Part shown: positions 1-6,865 of the stretch, in pieces
How positions within the stretch are numbered: position 1 is the stretch's first letter
Layout: each line of letters begins with the position of its first letter
The notes under the pieces: model-generated
Told to the model about the DNA's origin: nothing
Seen by the model: only the letters and a program-made list of their open reading frames with translations
Database searches by the model: none
Source: Chloroflexota bacterium
Lineage (GTDB): Bacteria > Chloroflexota > Anaerolineae > B4-G1 > DUEL01
DNA length: 8,721 bases
NCBI GenBank assembly: GCA_017743275.1
Contig: JAGHZG010000048.1
Coordinates: forward strand, 1-8,721
Direction of reading: 5' to 3'
Made by a program: the position numbers and the translations under genes

Positions 1-1
1 T

Positions 2-244
2 AACGCAGTTCTGCGTTCCATTGAAGTCATCGGAGAGGCGGCCAAAAATGTGCCGGAAGGCATCCGGGCCCGCTACCCGGATATACCCTGGAAAGAAATG
101 GCCGGTATGCGAGACAAAGTGATTCATTTCTACTTCGGAGTTGACCAGGAAATTGTCTGGTTGGTCGTGAGCGAACGCATACCGGAATTGAAGCCGAAAT
201 TAGAGCAAGTTTTACACGACCTCAAAGGAGGAAGTGGTCAATGA
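2..244 (+). CDS. HepT-like (DUF86) toxin ribonuclease, 3' part only
   Basis: This is the C-terminal 80 residues of a HepT/DUF86 family protein; the frame is open back to the window edge, so the true start lies upstream. The family signature R-x4-H-x-Y is present as RDKVIHFY (visible residues 37-44), preceded by the typical GEAAK and IPW-x-E-x-AGMRD segments. In known HepT-MntA pairs HepT is an RNase toxin, and the antitoxin MntA, a minimal nucleotidyltransferase usually encoded beside it, AMPylates the motif tyrosine; a partner here would have to lie before the window. The region is less GC-rich than the nuo genes (121 of the first 240 bases are G or C, 50%). Its TGA stop (242-244) overlaps the nuoK ATG, and the nuoK ribosome binding site lies inside it. 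Family assignment is firm; active toxicity is inferred. Confidence 0.88.
   Translation, partial: NAVLRSIEVIGEAAKNVPEGIRARYPDIPWKEMAGMRDKVIHFYFGVDQEIVWLVVSERIPELKPKLEQVLHDLKGGSGQ
224..232 (+). promoter_or_regulatory. Strong Shine-Dalgarno site for nuoK inside the hepT-like gene
   Basis: AAAGGAGGA is a near-perfect Shine-Dalgarno sequence whose GGAGG core ends 9 bases before the ATG at 241. A second in-frame ATG follows at 244, but the spacing favours 241. The site is embedded in the last codons of the HepT-like gene, so translation of that gene may influence nuoK initiation. Confidence 0.8.
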
Positions 245-552
245 TGATCCCACTGTCCTGGTACCTCATCCTGGCGGCCGCGCTGTTCTGCATCGGCACC
301 TACGGCGTGCTGGCGCGGCGGAATGCCATCGCCATCCTGATGGGCGTGGAACTCATGCTCAACGCCGTCATCCTCAACTTGCTGGCTTTCTGGCGCTACG
401 GTGAGCCAACGACCGCTGTCGGTCAGGCCTTCGCGGCCTTCGTCTACGCCGTCGCCGCGGCGGAGGTCGCCGTGGGCCTGGCCCTCATCTTCGTCATCTA
501 CCGCAGCCGCCGGACTACCGACATAGACCAGATCAACCTGCTGAAGTGGTAG
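241..552 (+). CDS. nuoK: NADH:quinone oxidoreductase subunit K
   Basis: NuoK is a small membrane-arm subunit of complex I that lies between NuoJ/NuoA and the antiporter-like subunits and takes part in proton translocation. The 103-residue product matches the usual size of about 100 aa and has three hydrophobic segments (about 5-25, 28-52 and 62-87). The two conserved buried glutamates are visible: Glu37 in GVELMLNA and Glu75 in AAAEVAVGLAL, corresponding to E. coli Glu36 and Glu72. The start at 241 is supported by a strong Shine-Dalgarno sequence and gives an ATGA overlap with the upstream toxin-like gene. nuoJ would be expected just upstream in a standard operon but is not in view; a toxin gene occupies that place. 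The nuoL gene follows after 10 bases. Confidence 0.97.
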   Translation: MMIPLSWYLILAAALFCIGTYGVLARRNAIAILMGVELMLNAVILNLLAFWRYGEPTTAVGQAFAAFVYAVAAAEVAVGLALIFVIYRSRRTTDIDQINLLKW

Positions 553-562
553 GAGCGACGAT

Positions 563-2653
563 ATGGACCTTCGCCAACTCCTGGAACTCCTGACCGTCCT
601 GATCCCGCTGCCGCCCTTCCTGGCCTTTGCCCTCATCGTCCTCTTCTTCAACCGCTGGAAGCGGCTGAGCCATTCCATCGCCATCGGCGCGATGGCCCTT
701 TCCTTCCTGATGGCCCAGTTTGTCTTCTGGACGGTGGTCGGCTGGGGCGGCGAGGCGCTCTACGAGCATCCGATCGCCGTGAGCATCCCGTGGCTTCCTT
801 CGGCGGATGTGGCGCTGGAGATGGGGGTCTTCGTGGACCCGCTGACCGCGGTCACCCTCTTCTTCGTCTCCATCACCTGTCTGGCCATCTTCATCTATAG
901 CGTGGGCTACATGCACGGCGACCCCCGCTACAGCCGCTTCTTCGCCTACATTAGCCTCTTCGCCACCGGGATGCTGGGGCTCACCGTCTCCGACAATCTC
1001 CTGATGCTTTTCATCTTCTGGGAGATTATGGGCCTCTGCTCCTACCTGCTCATCGGCTTCTGGTTTGAGAAGCCGTCGGCCTACCGGGCGGCGATTAAGG
1101 CCTTCCTCACCACCCGCATCGGCGACGTCATCATGCTCATCGGCATCGCCTACCTCTACACGCAGACGGGCACCCTCAGTTTTGATGCCATCCTGCGGAA
1201 CGAGGAGGTGCTGCACGAACTGGCGATTACGCCGTCGGTCATCCCCACCCTCTCCGTCGCCGCGGCGGTGGGGTTGCTGATTTTCGCCGGGACGGTAGGG
1301 AAGTCGGCCCAGTTCCCGCTCCATGTGTGGTTGCCGGACGCAATGGAGGGCCCCACGCCGGTCAGCGCGATGATCCACGCCGCGACGATGGTCTCCGCGG
1401 GCGTCTATCTGGTGGTGCGGATGTTCCCGCTTCTCTCGGTGGGGCTGGAGCACGCTGCCGGGACGCCGCCGATGGTGGCGATGGCGGTCATCGGGACCTT
1501 CAGCGCGGTCTTCGCCGCCACCATCGCCATTGCCCAGAACGACATCAAGCGGGTGCTGGCCTACTCCACCATCAGCCAGTTGGCCTATATGGTCGCCGCG
1601 CTGGGGATCGGGGCATACGTCGCCGCCGCGTTCCACCTGGTCACCCACGCCTTCTTCAAAGCACTCCTGTTTCTGGGCTCCGGTTCGGTCATCATTGGCG
1701 CCCACCACGAGCAGGATATGATGAAAATGGGCGGGCTGGCGAAGCGGATGCCCGTTACTTTCTGGACTTTTCTTATCGGCGGGCTGGCTCTCTCCGGATT
1801 CCCCATCATCACCGCCGGGTTCTGGAGCAAGGACGAGATTCTGGCCCACGCGTGGGCCCACAACCCGACGGTCTTCTGGGCGCTGGCAGCGGGTGCGCTC
1901 CTCACCGCGTTCTACACGATGCGACAAATCTGCCTGACCTTCCTGGGCGAGCCGCGCAGCCACCACGCCGAGCATGCCCACGAGACGCCGTGGGTGATGA
2001 CGGGGCCGCTGGTGGTGCTGGCGCTCTTTGCCCTCTTCTTCGGCTTCGTCGGCATACCGGAGGACTTCCCGGTGCTGGGCGAGGTGGGGAAAGGGCTCTT
2101 CCACGGGAACTGGTTCCACCACTTTGTCGGGGCAACGATAGGGAAAGCGCCAAAGGCGCCGCCGTTTGATCCCGTTCCCGTTTCCCTCTCGGTAGGGGCG
2201 GCACTCCTGGGGCTTCTGGTGGGCTGGCTGGTCTACGGGCGGCGGCCGCTGGCGGAGGGCCAGACCGACCCGCTGGTCCGCTGGCTGGGGCCGGTGCACA
2301 CCATCCTGCGCAACAAGTACTACATTGACGAGTTCTATCACCTGGTCTTTGTCCGGCCCACGATCTGGCTGGCGAAAGTAGCCTACGAGTGGATAGACCT
2401 GGGCCTGATAGACGGCATCCTGCACGGCCTGGCCCGCCTGAGCGAAGTGTGGGGCATCGTCAGCCGCTGGGTTCACCGGTATATCATTGACGGCGGGATG
2501 GTGGACGGGTCGGCGAAACTGGTCGGCGCCATTGGCCGGGAATTCCGCCAGGCCCTGCAGACGGGTCAGGTCCAGCACTACCTGATCTCCGTCCTGTTCT
2601 TCCTGTGCACCTTCGCGCTGCTCTATCTGCTCTATCTGGGGGTGACACCGTAA
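563..2653 (+). CDS. nuoL: NADH:quinone oxidoreductase subunit L with extended C-terminal lateral helix
   Basis: NuoL is the distal antiporter-like proton-pumping subunit of complex I. The 696-residue protein is highly hydrophobic and carries the whole set of channel residues: Glu154 (FWE, TM5), Asp188, Lys247 (TM7, in GTVGKSAQFPLH), His254, His358 and His362, Lys366, and Lys423 (WSKDE, TM12). The Antiporter-M signature around residues 247-284 (WLPDAMEGPTPVSA, then IHAATMVSAGVYL) is intact. The C-terminal amphipathic part after VFVRP (residues 595-599) is about 73 residues long before the last membrane helix, against about 40 in E. coli NuoL, and looks internally duplicated around 611-672. The start ATG follows AGGAG (551-555) with 7 bases between; that AGGAG overlaps the nuoK stop. 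The long C-terminal region suggests a complex with an added antiporter-like subunit, consistent with the second nuoM downstream. Confidence 0.98.
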   Translation: MDLRQLLELLTVLIPLPPFLAFALIVLFFNRWKRLSHSIAIGAMALSFLMAQFVFWTVVGWGGEALYEHPIAVSIPWLPSADVALEMGVFVDPLTAVTLFFVSITCLAIFIYSVGYMHGDPRYSRFFAYISLFATGMLGLTVSDNLLMLFIFWEIMGLCSYLLIGFWFEKPSAYRAAIKAFLTTRIGDVIMLIGIAYLYTQTGTLSFDAILRNEEVLHELAITPSVIPTLSVAAAVGLLIFAGTVGKSAQFPLHVWLPDAMEGPTPVSAMIHAATMVSAGVYLVVRMFPLLSVGLEHAAGTPPMVAMAVIGTFSAVFAATIAIAQNDIKRVLAYSTISQLAYMVAALGIGAYVAAAFHLVTHAFFKALLFLGSGSVIIGAHHEQDMMKMGGLAKRMPVTFWTFLIGGLALSGFPIITAGFWSKDEILAHAWAHNPTVFWALAAGALLTAFYTMRQICLTFLGEPRSHHAEHAHETPWVMTGPLVVLALFALFFGFVGIPEDFPVLGEVGKGLFHGNWFHHFVGATIGKAPKAPPFDPVPVSLSVGAALLGLLVGWLVYGRRPLAEGQTDPLVRWLGPVHTILRNKYYIDEFYHLVFVRPTIWLAKVAYEWIDLGLIDGILHGLARLSEVWGIVSRWVHRYIIDGGMVDGSAKLVGAIGREFRQALQTGQVQHYLISVLFFLCTFALLYLLYLGVTP
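2390..2578 (+). repeat. Internal duplication in the NuoL lateral-helix region
   Basis: Two segments of NuoL, starting near residues 611 and 642, align with an offset of 31 residues. IDLGLIDG at 611-618 matches IDGGMVDG at 642-649, and both are followed by a similar pattern of Gly, Ala, Leu and Arg (HGLARLSEVWG and SAKLVGAIGREF). The copies are diverged, so this is an old duplication visible at protein level. Ordinary NuoL proteins carry one such segment before the final membrane helix. The placement corresponds to the long amphipathic helix that runs along the antiporter subunits. Confidence 0.6.
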
Positions 2654-2734
2654 CAGGAAGTAGTGCGGGCTGTCAGCCCTTACCATCCTGAGGGCCGGCG
2701 CTGCATTGAGTTGCGGAATTGGGGGTATGAGTAA
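2654..2734 (+). other. Spacer between nuoL and vapB-like gene with small palindrome
   Basis: This 81-base gap is the longest between functional genes inside the cluster. It contains the palindrome GGGCT-GTC-AGCCC at 2667-2679, a 5 bp stem with a 3 base loop, and a GGGGG run at 2721-2725 that can serve as ribosome binding site for the GTG start at 2735. There is no T-tract after the palindrome, so a Rho-independent terminator is unlikely. It could be a dispersed intergenic repeat or an operator for the autoregulated TA pair; neither can be shown from one copy. No clear -35/-10 pair is seen. Confidence 0.4.
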
Positions 2735-2989
2735 GTGGACAGGACATTGACGATAGAGATACCAGAGAAAGTCTATGAGCCATTGCTCCGAGTGGCCCAC
2801 AGAGCCGGGCGAACCCCTCAGGAGTTGGTTCTGGAGTGGCTCATCCGGGAAGTCCAGGCCGCTCTGGAGGACCCCGTGGAGAAATTCATCGGAGCGTTCC
2901 GGAGCAATGTGCCCGATTGGGCTGACCGGCACGATGATTACATTGGCCAGGCTCTAATAAAAGAGATGAGCCGGAGCGAGAATGGCTGA
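2735..2989 (+). CDS. VapB-type ribbon-helix-helix antitoxin
   Basis: This 84-residue protein has the layout of a ribbon-helix-helix antitoxin: a short strand near residues 4-9 (TLTIEI), helix A from about 10 to 25 (PEKVYEPLLRVAHRAG), helix B from about 27 to 44 (TPQELVLEWLIREVQAAL), and an acidic C-terminal tail suited to binding and blocking a toxin. Such proteins bind DNA as dimers and repress their own operon. The GTG start is chosen because TAA lies immediately upstream in frame (2732-2734) and a G-rich site precedes it by 9 bases. Its stop overlaps the next gene by 8 bases, the normal antitoxin-toxin arrangement. The family is recognised from pattern and context rather than a named homologue. 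Confidence 0.82.
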   Translation: MDRTLTIEIPEKVYEPLLRVAHRAGRTPQELVLEWLIREVQAALEDPVEKFIGAFRSNVPDWADRHDDYIGQALIKEMSRSENG

Positions 2990-3398
2990 ACTGTTTGCTG
3001 ATACGTCGGGATGGGGGAATCTCTTAGATGCCGCCCAGCCATATCACTCCCTGGCGGTGTCTATTTACCGCGCGGCGCGTCATGAAGGCCGGAAGGTGGT
3101 CACAACCAACTATATCATTGCCGAGTTGATTGCTCTGATGGCGCGCCCGCTTCGCATTCCCCGGCCGATGGTCATCGCGTTTGTAGAGAGTCTGCGTACA
3201 TCGCCCAACGTAGAGATTGTGCATATAGACCAGGACCTGGACAGTCAGGCCTGGGGTCTGCTCAAAAGCCGACCCGATAAAGAATGGAGTCTGACGGATT
3301 GTGCCAGTTTTGTCGTTATGAAGCGTCGTGGGATTCTGGAGGCATTGACTACAGATCACCACTTTGAGCAGGCCGGCTTTGTCCGCTTGCTGAAGTAG
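2982..3398 (+). CDS. VapC-type PIN-domain toxin ribonuclease
   Basis: The 138-residue product is a complete PIN-domain protein, the Mg2+-dependent RNase fold of VapC toxins. The four acidic active-site positions are all visible: Asp7 in LFADTSGW, Glu48 in IIAELIAL, Asp106 in SLTDCASF, and Asp125 in TTDHHFEQAGF. Known VapC toxins cut tRNA or rRNA and are held inactive by the antitoxin encoded just upstream; the target of this one cannot be read from sequence. The ATG at 2982 overlaps the antitoxin stop (ATGGCTGA). The gene ends 37 bases before the first nuoM, so it is likely transcribed with the respiratory genes. Nothing suggests decay: length and catalytic residues are normal. Confidence 0.92.
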   Translation: MAELFADTSGWGNLLDAAQPYHSLAVSIYRAARHEGRKVVTTNYIIAELIALMARPLRIPRPMVIAFVESLRTSPNVEIVHIDQDLDSQAWGLLKSRPDKEWSLTDCASFVVMKRRGILEALTTDHHFEQAGFVRLLK

Positions 3399-3435
3399 AT
3401 CACATATCTCCATACCTGCTGACGGAGGTCCGACC

Positions 3436-4995
3436 GTGGAGTTCTTCTGGCAACATCTGCTCAGCCTGATTCTCTTCATCCCGCTGGTCGGGGCCGGACT
3501 GGTGATGCTCCTGCCGAAGGAGCAAGACCGGCTCATCAAGGGGGTCTCGCTGCTGATCAGCCTGATCCCACTGGTCCTCTCGGTCATCGTGTGGATCAAC
3601 TTCCAGCCGAACGCGCCCGGCTACCAGTTTGAGGAACGGCTGGAGTGGTTCCCGCAGATTGGTTCCTCGTACCATGTGGGGATTGACGGCATCGGCCTGG
3701 TGATGGTGCTCCTCACCACGTTCCTCACGCCACTGGCGATCCTTATCTCCTTCAGCATCCACGAGGAGGTCCGCTCCTACTTCGCCCTCTTCCTGTTCCT
3801 GGAGACGGGGATGCTGGGAGTCTTCCTGGCGCTGGACCTGCTCATCTTCTTCCTGTTCTGGGAGATTGGGCTGATCCCGATGTTCTTCCTCATCAACCGC
3901 TGGGGGAGCGAGCACGGGGAGCGGGAGTTGTGGCGCGGGTACAAAGTCCCGGCGCGGACCTATGCGGCCTTCAAGTTCCTGCTCTACACGATGGCGGGGT
4001 CGCTGGGGCTCCTACTGGCCATCCAGGTCATCGGGCTGACGGCGAAGACCTTTGACATCGTGGAGTTGCAGAAGGTCTGGCCCGCGTTCACCGGCTCCCT
4101 CTTCGGCCTGCCCATTTCGGTCATCAAGACCATCGGGTTCTGGGCCTTCACGGTCGCCTTTGCCATCAAGGTGCCCATCTGGCCCTTCCACACCTGGCTG
4201 CCCGACGCCCACACCGAGGCCCCGACGGCCGGCTCCATGATTCTGGCCGGGGTGCTCCTGAAACTGGGGGCCTTCGGTTTCCTGCGGCTGGTGCTCCCGC
4301 TCTTCCCGGAGCAGTCAGTGCAGTTCGCGTGGGTGCTGGCGCTTTTGGGGCTGCTGGCGGCGGTGGTCGGCGGCCTCTCCGCCCTGGGCCAGGACGACTT
4401 TAAGCGGCTGGTGGCCTACTCCTCGGTGGGGCATATGGGCTTTGTCGTGCTGGGGGTGGCGGTAGCGGCGAAGGCGCTGGGCGGCGGAGTGAACGCGCTG
4501 GACGCGGCGCTGGCGGCCAACGGCGCGGTCCTGCAGATGTTCAACCACGGCATCACCGCAGCGGCCATGTTTGCCCTGGTCGGAGTGGTCTACGAGCGGG
4601 CGCACACCCGCAACCTGCGGGATTTCGGCGGGCTGGGAGTGGTGGTGCCGGCGTACGGCGGCATCCTGCTCTTCTGCACCCTGGCCTCACTGGGGCTGCC
4701 GGGGCTGAACGGCTTCGTCAGCGAGTTCATGGTCTTCCGGGGGGCGTGGGCGGTCTTCCCGGCCATCACCGCGGCGACGACGATCGGGCTGGTGCTGGTG
4801 GCGGCCTACCTGCTCTGGACCATCCAGAAGGTGCTTCTGGGGCCGCTGAACCCGCGCTGGGAGGGGATGCCGGAAATCAATGCCCGTGAGGTGGTGGCCC
4901 TGGCGCCGCTGATGGTGCTGATGTTTGTGATCGGTGTGTGGCCGTCGTGGTTGATCAATCTGTTCAATGCGGCGGTGATGCGACTGATCGGGTAG
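3436..4995 (+). CDS. nuoM: NADH:quinone oxidoreductase subunit M, canonical copy
   Basis: This 519-residue protein is a proton-pumping antiporter-like subunit of the complex I membrane arm. All the expected channel residues are visible: Glu123 (TM4), Glu143 (FWE, TM5), Lys245 (TM7, in AIKVPIWPFHTWLPDAH), Lys276 (TM8, in GVLLKLGAF), and Glu430 (TM12, in GFVSEFMVF). His252 follows the TM7 lysine in the normal position, and QDDFKRLVAYSSVGHMG is intact at 319-335. Translation starts at a GTG, supported by GGAGGT at 3424-3429 with 6 bases between. The gene lies downstream of a VapBC-type pair and upstream of a UPF0175 gene. Its residues make it the functional NuoM, in contrast to the second copy at 5378. 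Confidence 0.97.
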   Translation: MEFFWQHLLSLILFIPLVGAGLVMLLPKEQDRLIKGVSLLISLIPLVLSVIVWINFQPNAPGYQFEERLEWFPQIGSSYHVGIDGIGLVMVLLTTFLTPLAILISFSIHEEVRSYFALFLFLETGMLGVFLALDLLIFFLFWEIGLIPMFFLINRWGSEHGERELWRGYKVPARTYAAFKFLLYTMAGSLGLLLAIQVIGLTAKTFDIVELQKVWPAFTGSLFGLPISVIKTIGFWAFTVAFAIKVPIWPFHTWLPDAHTEAPTAGSMILAGVLLKLGAFGFLRLVLPLFPEQSVQFAWVLALLGLLAAVVGGLSALGQDDFKRLVAYSSVGHMGFVVLGVAVAAKALGGGVNALDAALAANGAVLQMFNHGITAAAMFALVGVVYERAHTRNLRDFGGLGVVVPAYGGILLFCTLASLGLPGLNGFVSEFMVFRGAWAVFPAITAATTIGLVLVAAYLLWTIQKVLLGPLNPRWEGMPEINAREVVALAPLMVLMFVIGVWPSWLINLFNAAVMRLIG

Positions 4996-5006
4996 GAAAG
5001 AGAACT

Positions 5007-5282
5007 ATGGATACCCTGACAGTTCATCTGCAGTTTCCCCGCGATCTGCTGGGAGCGCTGGAAGTTCCTCAGGAGCGATTGGAGGCCCGCCTGCGGGAAC
5101 TCATCGTGCTCCAGTTATTCCGCGAAGGTAGAATTTCTTCCGGCAAGGGGGCGGAATTGCTGGGGATTTCCAAATTGGAGTTCATCCAGTTGCTGGCACG
5201 GCACGGAATCCCCTATTTCACCGAAGCGCCGGAAGAACTGATCTCCGAGGTGCGGACTCTGGAGCAATTGTTGGGGAATTGA
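5007..5282 (+). CDS. UPF0175 family antitoxin-like protein
   Basis: This 91-residue protein resembles the UPF0175 family, small proteins usually encoded just before a PIN-like (DUF3368) gene and believed to act as antitoxins. The recognisable core is LFREGRISSGKGAELLGISKLEF... (residues 38-59) followed by LLARHGIPYF, a short helix-turn-helix-like segment typical of the family. The frame is open further upstream into nuoM, but ATG 5007 is chosen because it follows the nuoM stop by 11 bases, has AGGA at 4994-4997 with 9 bases between, and gives the normal family length. The expected toxin partner follows only as a 27-codon remnant. The protein may therefore be an orphan; it could still bind DNA or another partner, which the sequence does not decide. 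Confidence 0.85.
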   Translation: MDTLTVHLQFPRDLLGALEVPQERLEARLRELIVLQLFREGRISSGKGAELLGISKLEFIQLLARHGIPYFTEAPEELISEVRTLEQLLGN

Positions 5283-5286
5283 GCCA

Positions 5287-5370
5287 ATGATTGTGGTTGC
5301 CAATGCGGGCCCTCTCATTATGGATGAAGAACTATACCAAACTGCTCTAAAACTGGTAGGAGAAAGGTGA
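5287..5370 (+). pseudogene. Collapsed DUF3368/PIN-like toxin gene, both ends joined in frame
   Basis: Four bases after the UPF0175 stop an ATG opens a 27-codon frame. Its first 11 residues, MIVVANAGPLI, match the N-terminal strand of DUF3368/PIN-like proteins. Its last part, DEELYQTALKLVGE, matches the usual C-terminus of the same family (an ELY-x-x-x-L-x-L-x-GE pattern). The middle, more than 100 residues in a complete protein of roughly 150-160 aa, is missing, so the gene looks internally deleted while staying in frame. Its TGA lies 7 bases before the nuoM2 ATG, and its last codons contain that gene's ribosome binding site. It cannot form a PIN nuclease. Family recognition rests on memory of family ends, not a search. 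Confidence 0.7.
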
Positions 5371-5377
5371 GGTGACT

Positions 5378-6865
5378 ATGGCCTTCCCGTTCCTCAGCGT
5401 CATCATCTTTGCACCGGCGATTACGGCCGTCCTGATTCTGCTGTTGCCCAGGGACCGACAGACGGAGCCGAAGGTGCTGGCGGCTACCGGCTCCTTCATC
5501 TCTCTCTTTATGGCCGTCTGGGTCTTTCTGGCCTACGACCGGACTCTGGGCGGGTACCAGTTCGTGGAGCAGATGCCCTGGCTCCCCATCATCGGCTCGT
5601 CCTACTACGTGGGCGTCAACGGGATGGGGGTGATGCTGGTCCTCTTGAACGCGCTGCTCCTCTTCTGCGCCGTCCTCATCTCCTGGCACATAGAGGAGCG
5701 GCCTCGCGAGTTCTTTGCCCTGCTGTTGCTGATGGGTGTGGGGGTCTTCGGCGCGTTCACGCTCCTGGACCTCTTCCTGCTGGTCCTCTTCTACGAACTG
5801 GTCCTCTTCCCCATCTACCTGCTCATCGTGAACTGGGGCTGGAAGCCGCTGCGGGAGTACGGGGCGATGAAACTGACCCTCTACCTGCTTCTGGGGAGTC
5901 TGGTCGCTCTGGTCGGCATCCTGGCCATTTACTTCACATCCGGCCTGCGGACCTTTGATATGGTCGCGCTGGGCGGGGTGAAGTTCTCGCCGGAGTTCCA
6001 GCGCATCTGGTTCCTGCCCATCTTCCTGGGGTTCGGCGTCCTGGCGAGCATCTGGCCCTTCTACTCCTGGTCCCCCGACGGATACGCCGCCGCGCCCACC
6101 GCGGTCTCCATGCTTCACGCAGGAGTGCTGAAGAACGTCGGGGCGTTCACCGCGTTTCGGGTCGCCGTACTCCTGCTTCCAGAAGGGGCGAAGTTCTGGA
6201 TGCCCTACATCGTCTTCCTGATGGTGATGAACGTCGTCTACGCCACGTTCATCGCCCTGGTCCACACCGACTTCAAGTACATCATCGGGTTCGCCAGCGT
6301 CGCCCACCTGGGGGTGGTGCTGATGGGCTTCGCCGCGATGAACGACCTGGGCTGGAGCGGCGCGGTCACCATGATGTTCGCCCACGGCATCATCGCTGCG
6401 ATGTCTTTCGCCATCGTTGGAATGGTGTACGACCGGACCCATATCCGGGAGATCAAAGAACTGGGTGGGATGATCCGTCGGCTGGCACCGGCGGCGCTGG
6501 GGTTCGCGATTGCCGGGTTCGCCTCTATGGGGATGCCCGGCTTCCTGGCCTTCGTCGCCGAGGTGCAGGTGTTCCTGGGACTATGGAAGGCCGCCAGTCT
6601 GGCGCCCTGGTACCCGGTCATCGCCATCATCTCGGCGCTGGGGATTATCGGGACGGCGGCCTATATGCTGCGGGCGTTCCAGTACGTTTTTATGGGCGAA
6701 CTGAAACCCCAGTTCGCCGACATCCCGCCGATTGGCCCGCTGGATAAGGTCGCCATCGCGCTGATGAGTCTGCCACTCATTGGGGGCGGCATCTACCCGC
6801 TCCTGTTCCTGCCGGTGGTGCAGTCCGGCGTCCGATCCGTTCTGGCCGTCCTGGGAGGTGCTTAG
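5378..6865 (+). CDS. nuoM: NADH:quinone oxidoreductase subunit M, second divergent copy
   Basis: This 495-residue membrane protein is clearly of the NuoM family: its N-terminal region (GYQFVEQMPW, IGSSYYVGVNGMG) parallels the first copy, and TM5 Glu140 and TM12 Glu395 (GFLAFVAEVQVF in context) are kept. Several channel positions differ. The TM7 lysine is Leu222 (in GVLASIWPFYSW), the following histidine is Tyr229, the TM4 glutamate is Gly120, and TM8 reads GVLKNVGAF, with Lys252 one position early and Asn253 in the lysine place. Residue numbers count from ATG 5378, preferred for AAGGTGA 7 bases upstream; a GTG at 5372 with AGGAG 9 bases upstream is an in-frame alternative. It may be an added antiporter-like subunit with altered or absent pumping. 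The nuoN start directly abuts its stop. Confidence 0.95.
   Translation: MAFPFLSVIIFAPAITAVLILLLPRDRQTEPKVLAATGSFISLFMAVWVFLAYDRTLGGYQFVEQMPWLPIIGSSYYVGVNGMGVMLVLLNALLLFCAVLISWHIEERPREFFALLLLMGVGVFGAFTLLDLFLLVLFYELVLFPIYLLIVNWGWKPLREYGAMKLTLYLLLGSLVALVGILAIYFTSGLRTFDMVALGGVKFSPEFQRIWFLPIFLGFGVLASIWPFYSWSPDGYAAAPTAVSMLHAGVLKNVGAFTAFRVAVLLLPEGAKFWMPYIVFLMVMNVVYATFIALVHTDFKYIIGFASVAHLGVVLMGFAAMNDLGWSGAVTMMFAHGIIAAMSFAIVGMVYDRTHIREIKELGGMIRRLAPAALGFAIAGFASMGMPGFLAFVAEVQVFLGLWKAASLAPWYPVIAIISALGIIGTAAYMLRAFQYVFMGELKPQFADIPPIGPLDKVAIALMSLPLIGGGIYPLLFLPVVQSGVRSVLAVLGGA

Noticed and set aside
50..244. GTG at 50 as start of the HepT-like gene
   Set aside because: The same frame is open and matches the family (IEVIGEAAKN) back to position 2, so the gene is cut by the window edge and does not start at 50.
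1327..2169. 280-codon + strand frame within nuoL in another phase
   Set aside because: Low-complexity Gly, Arg and Ala-rich translation, fully inside the certain nuoL gene.
533..2932. Very long open frame on the - strand (799 codons) opposite nuoL and reaching into the antitoxin gene
   Set aside because: Its translation is rich in Arg, His, Gln, Asp and Gly without any domain pattern, as expected for the antisense of a GC-rich membrane-protein gene; nuoL on the + strand is certain.
4938..5006. Upstream start for the UPF0175 gene inside nuoM
   Set aside because: The extra 23 residues do not resemble the family, and the ATG at 5007 has a binding site and the right length.
2654..5377. Insertion sequence or transposon carrying the TA genes
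   Set aside because: No transposase fragment, terminal inverted repeats or target duplications were seen at either TA insert.
5318..6442. Open frame on the - strand (374 codons) opposite the second nuoM
   Set aside because: Same composition and same explanation as the frame opposite nuoL; no start signal or recognisable fold.
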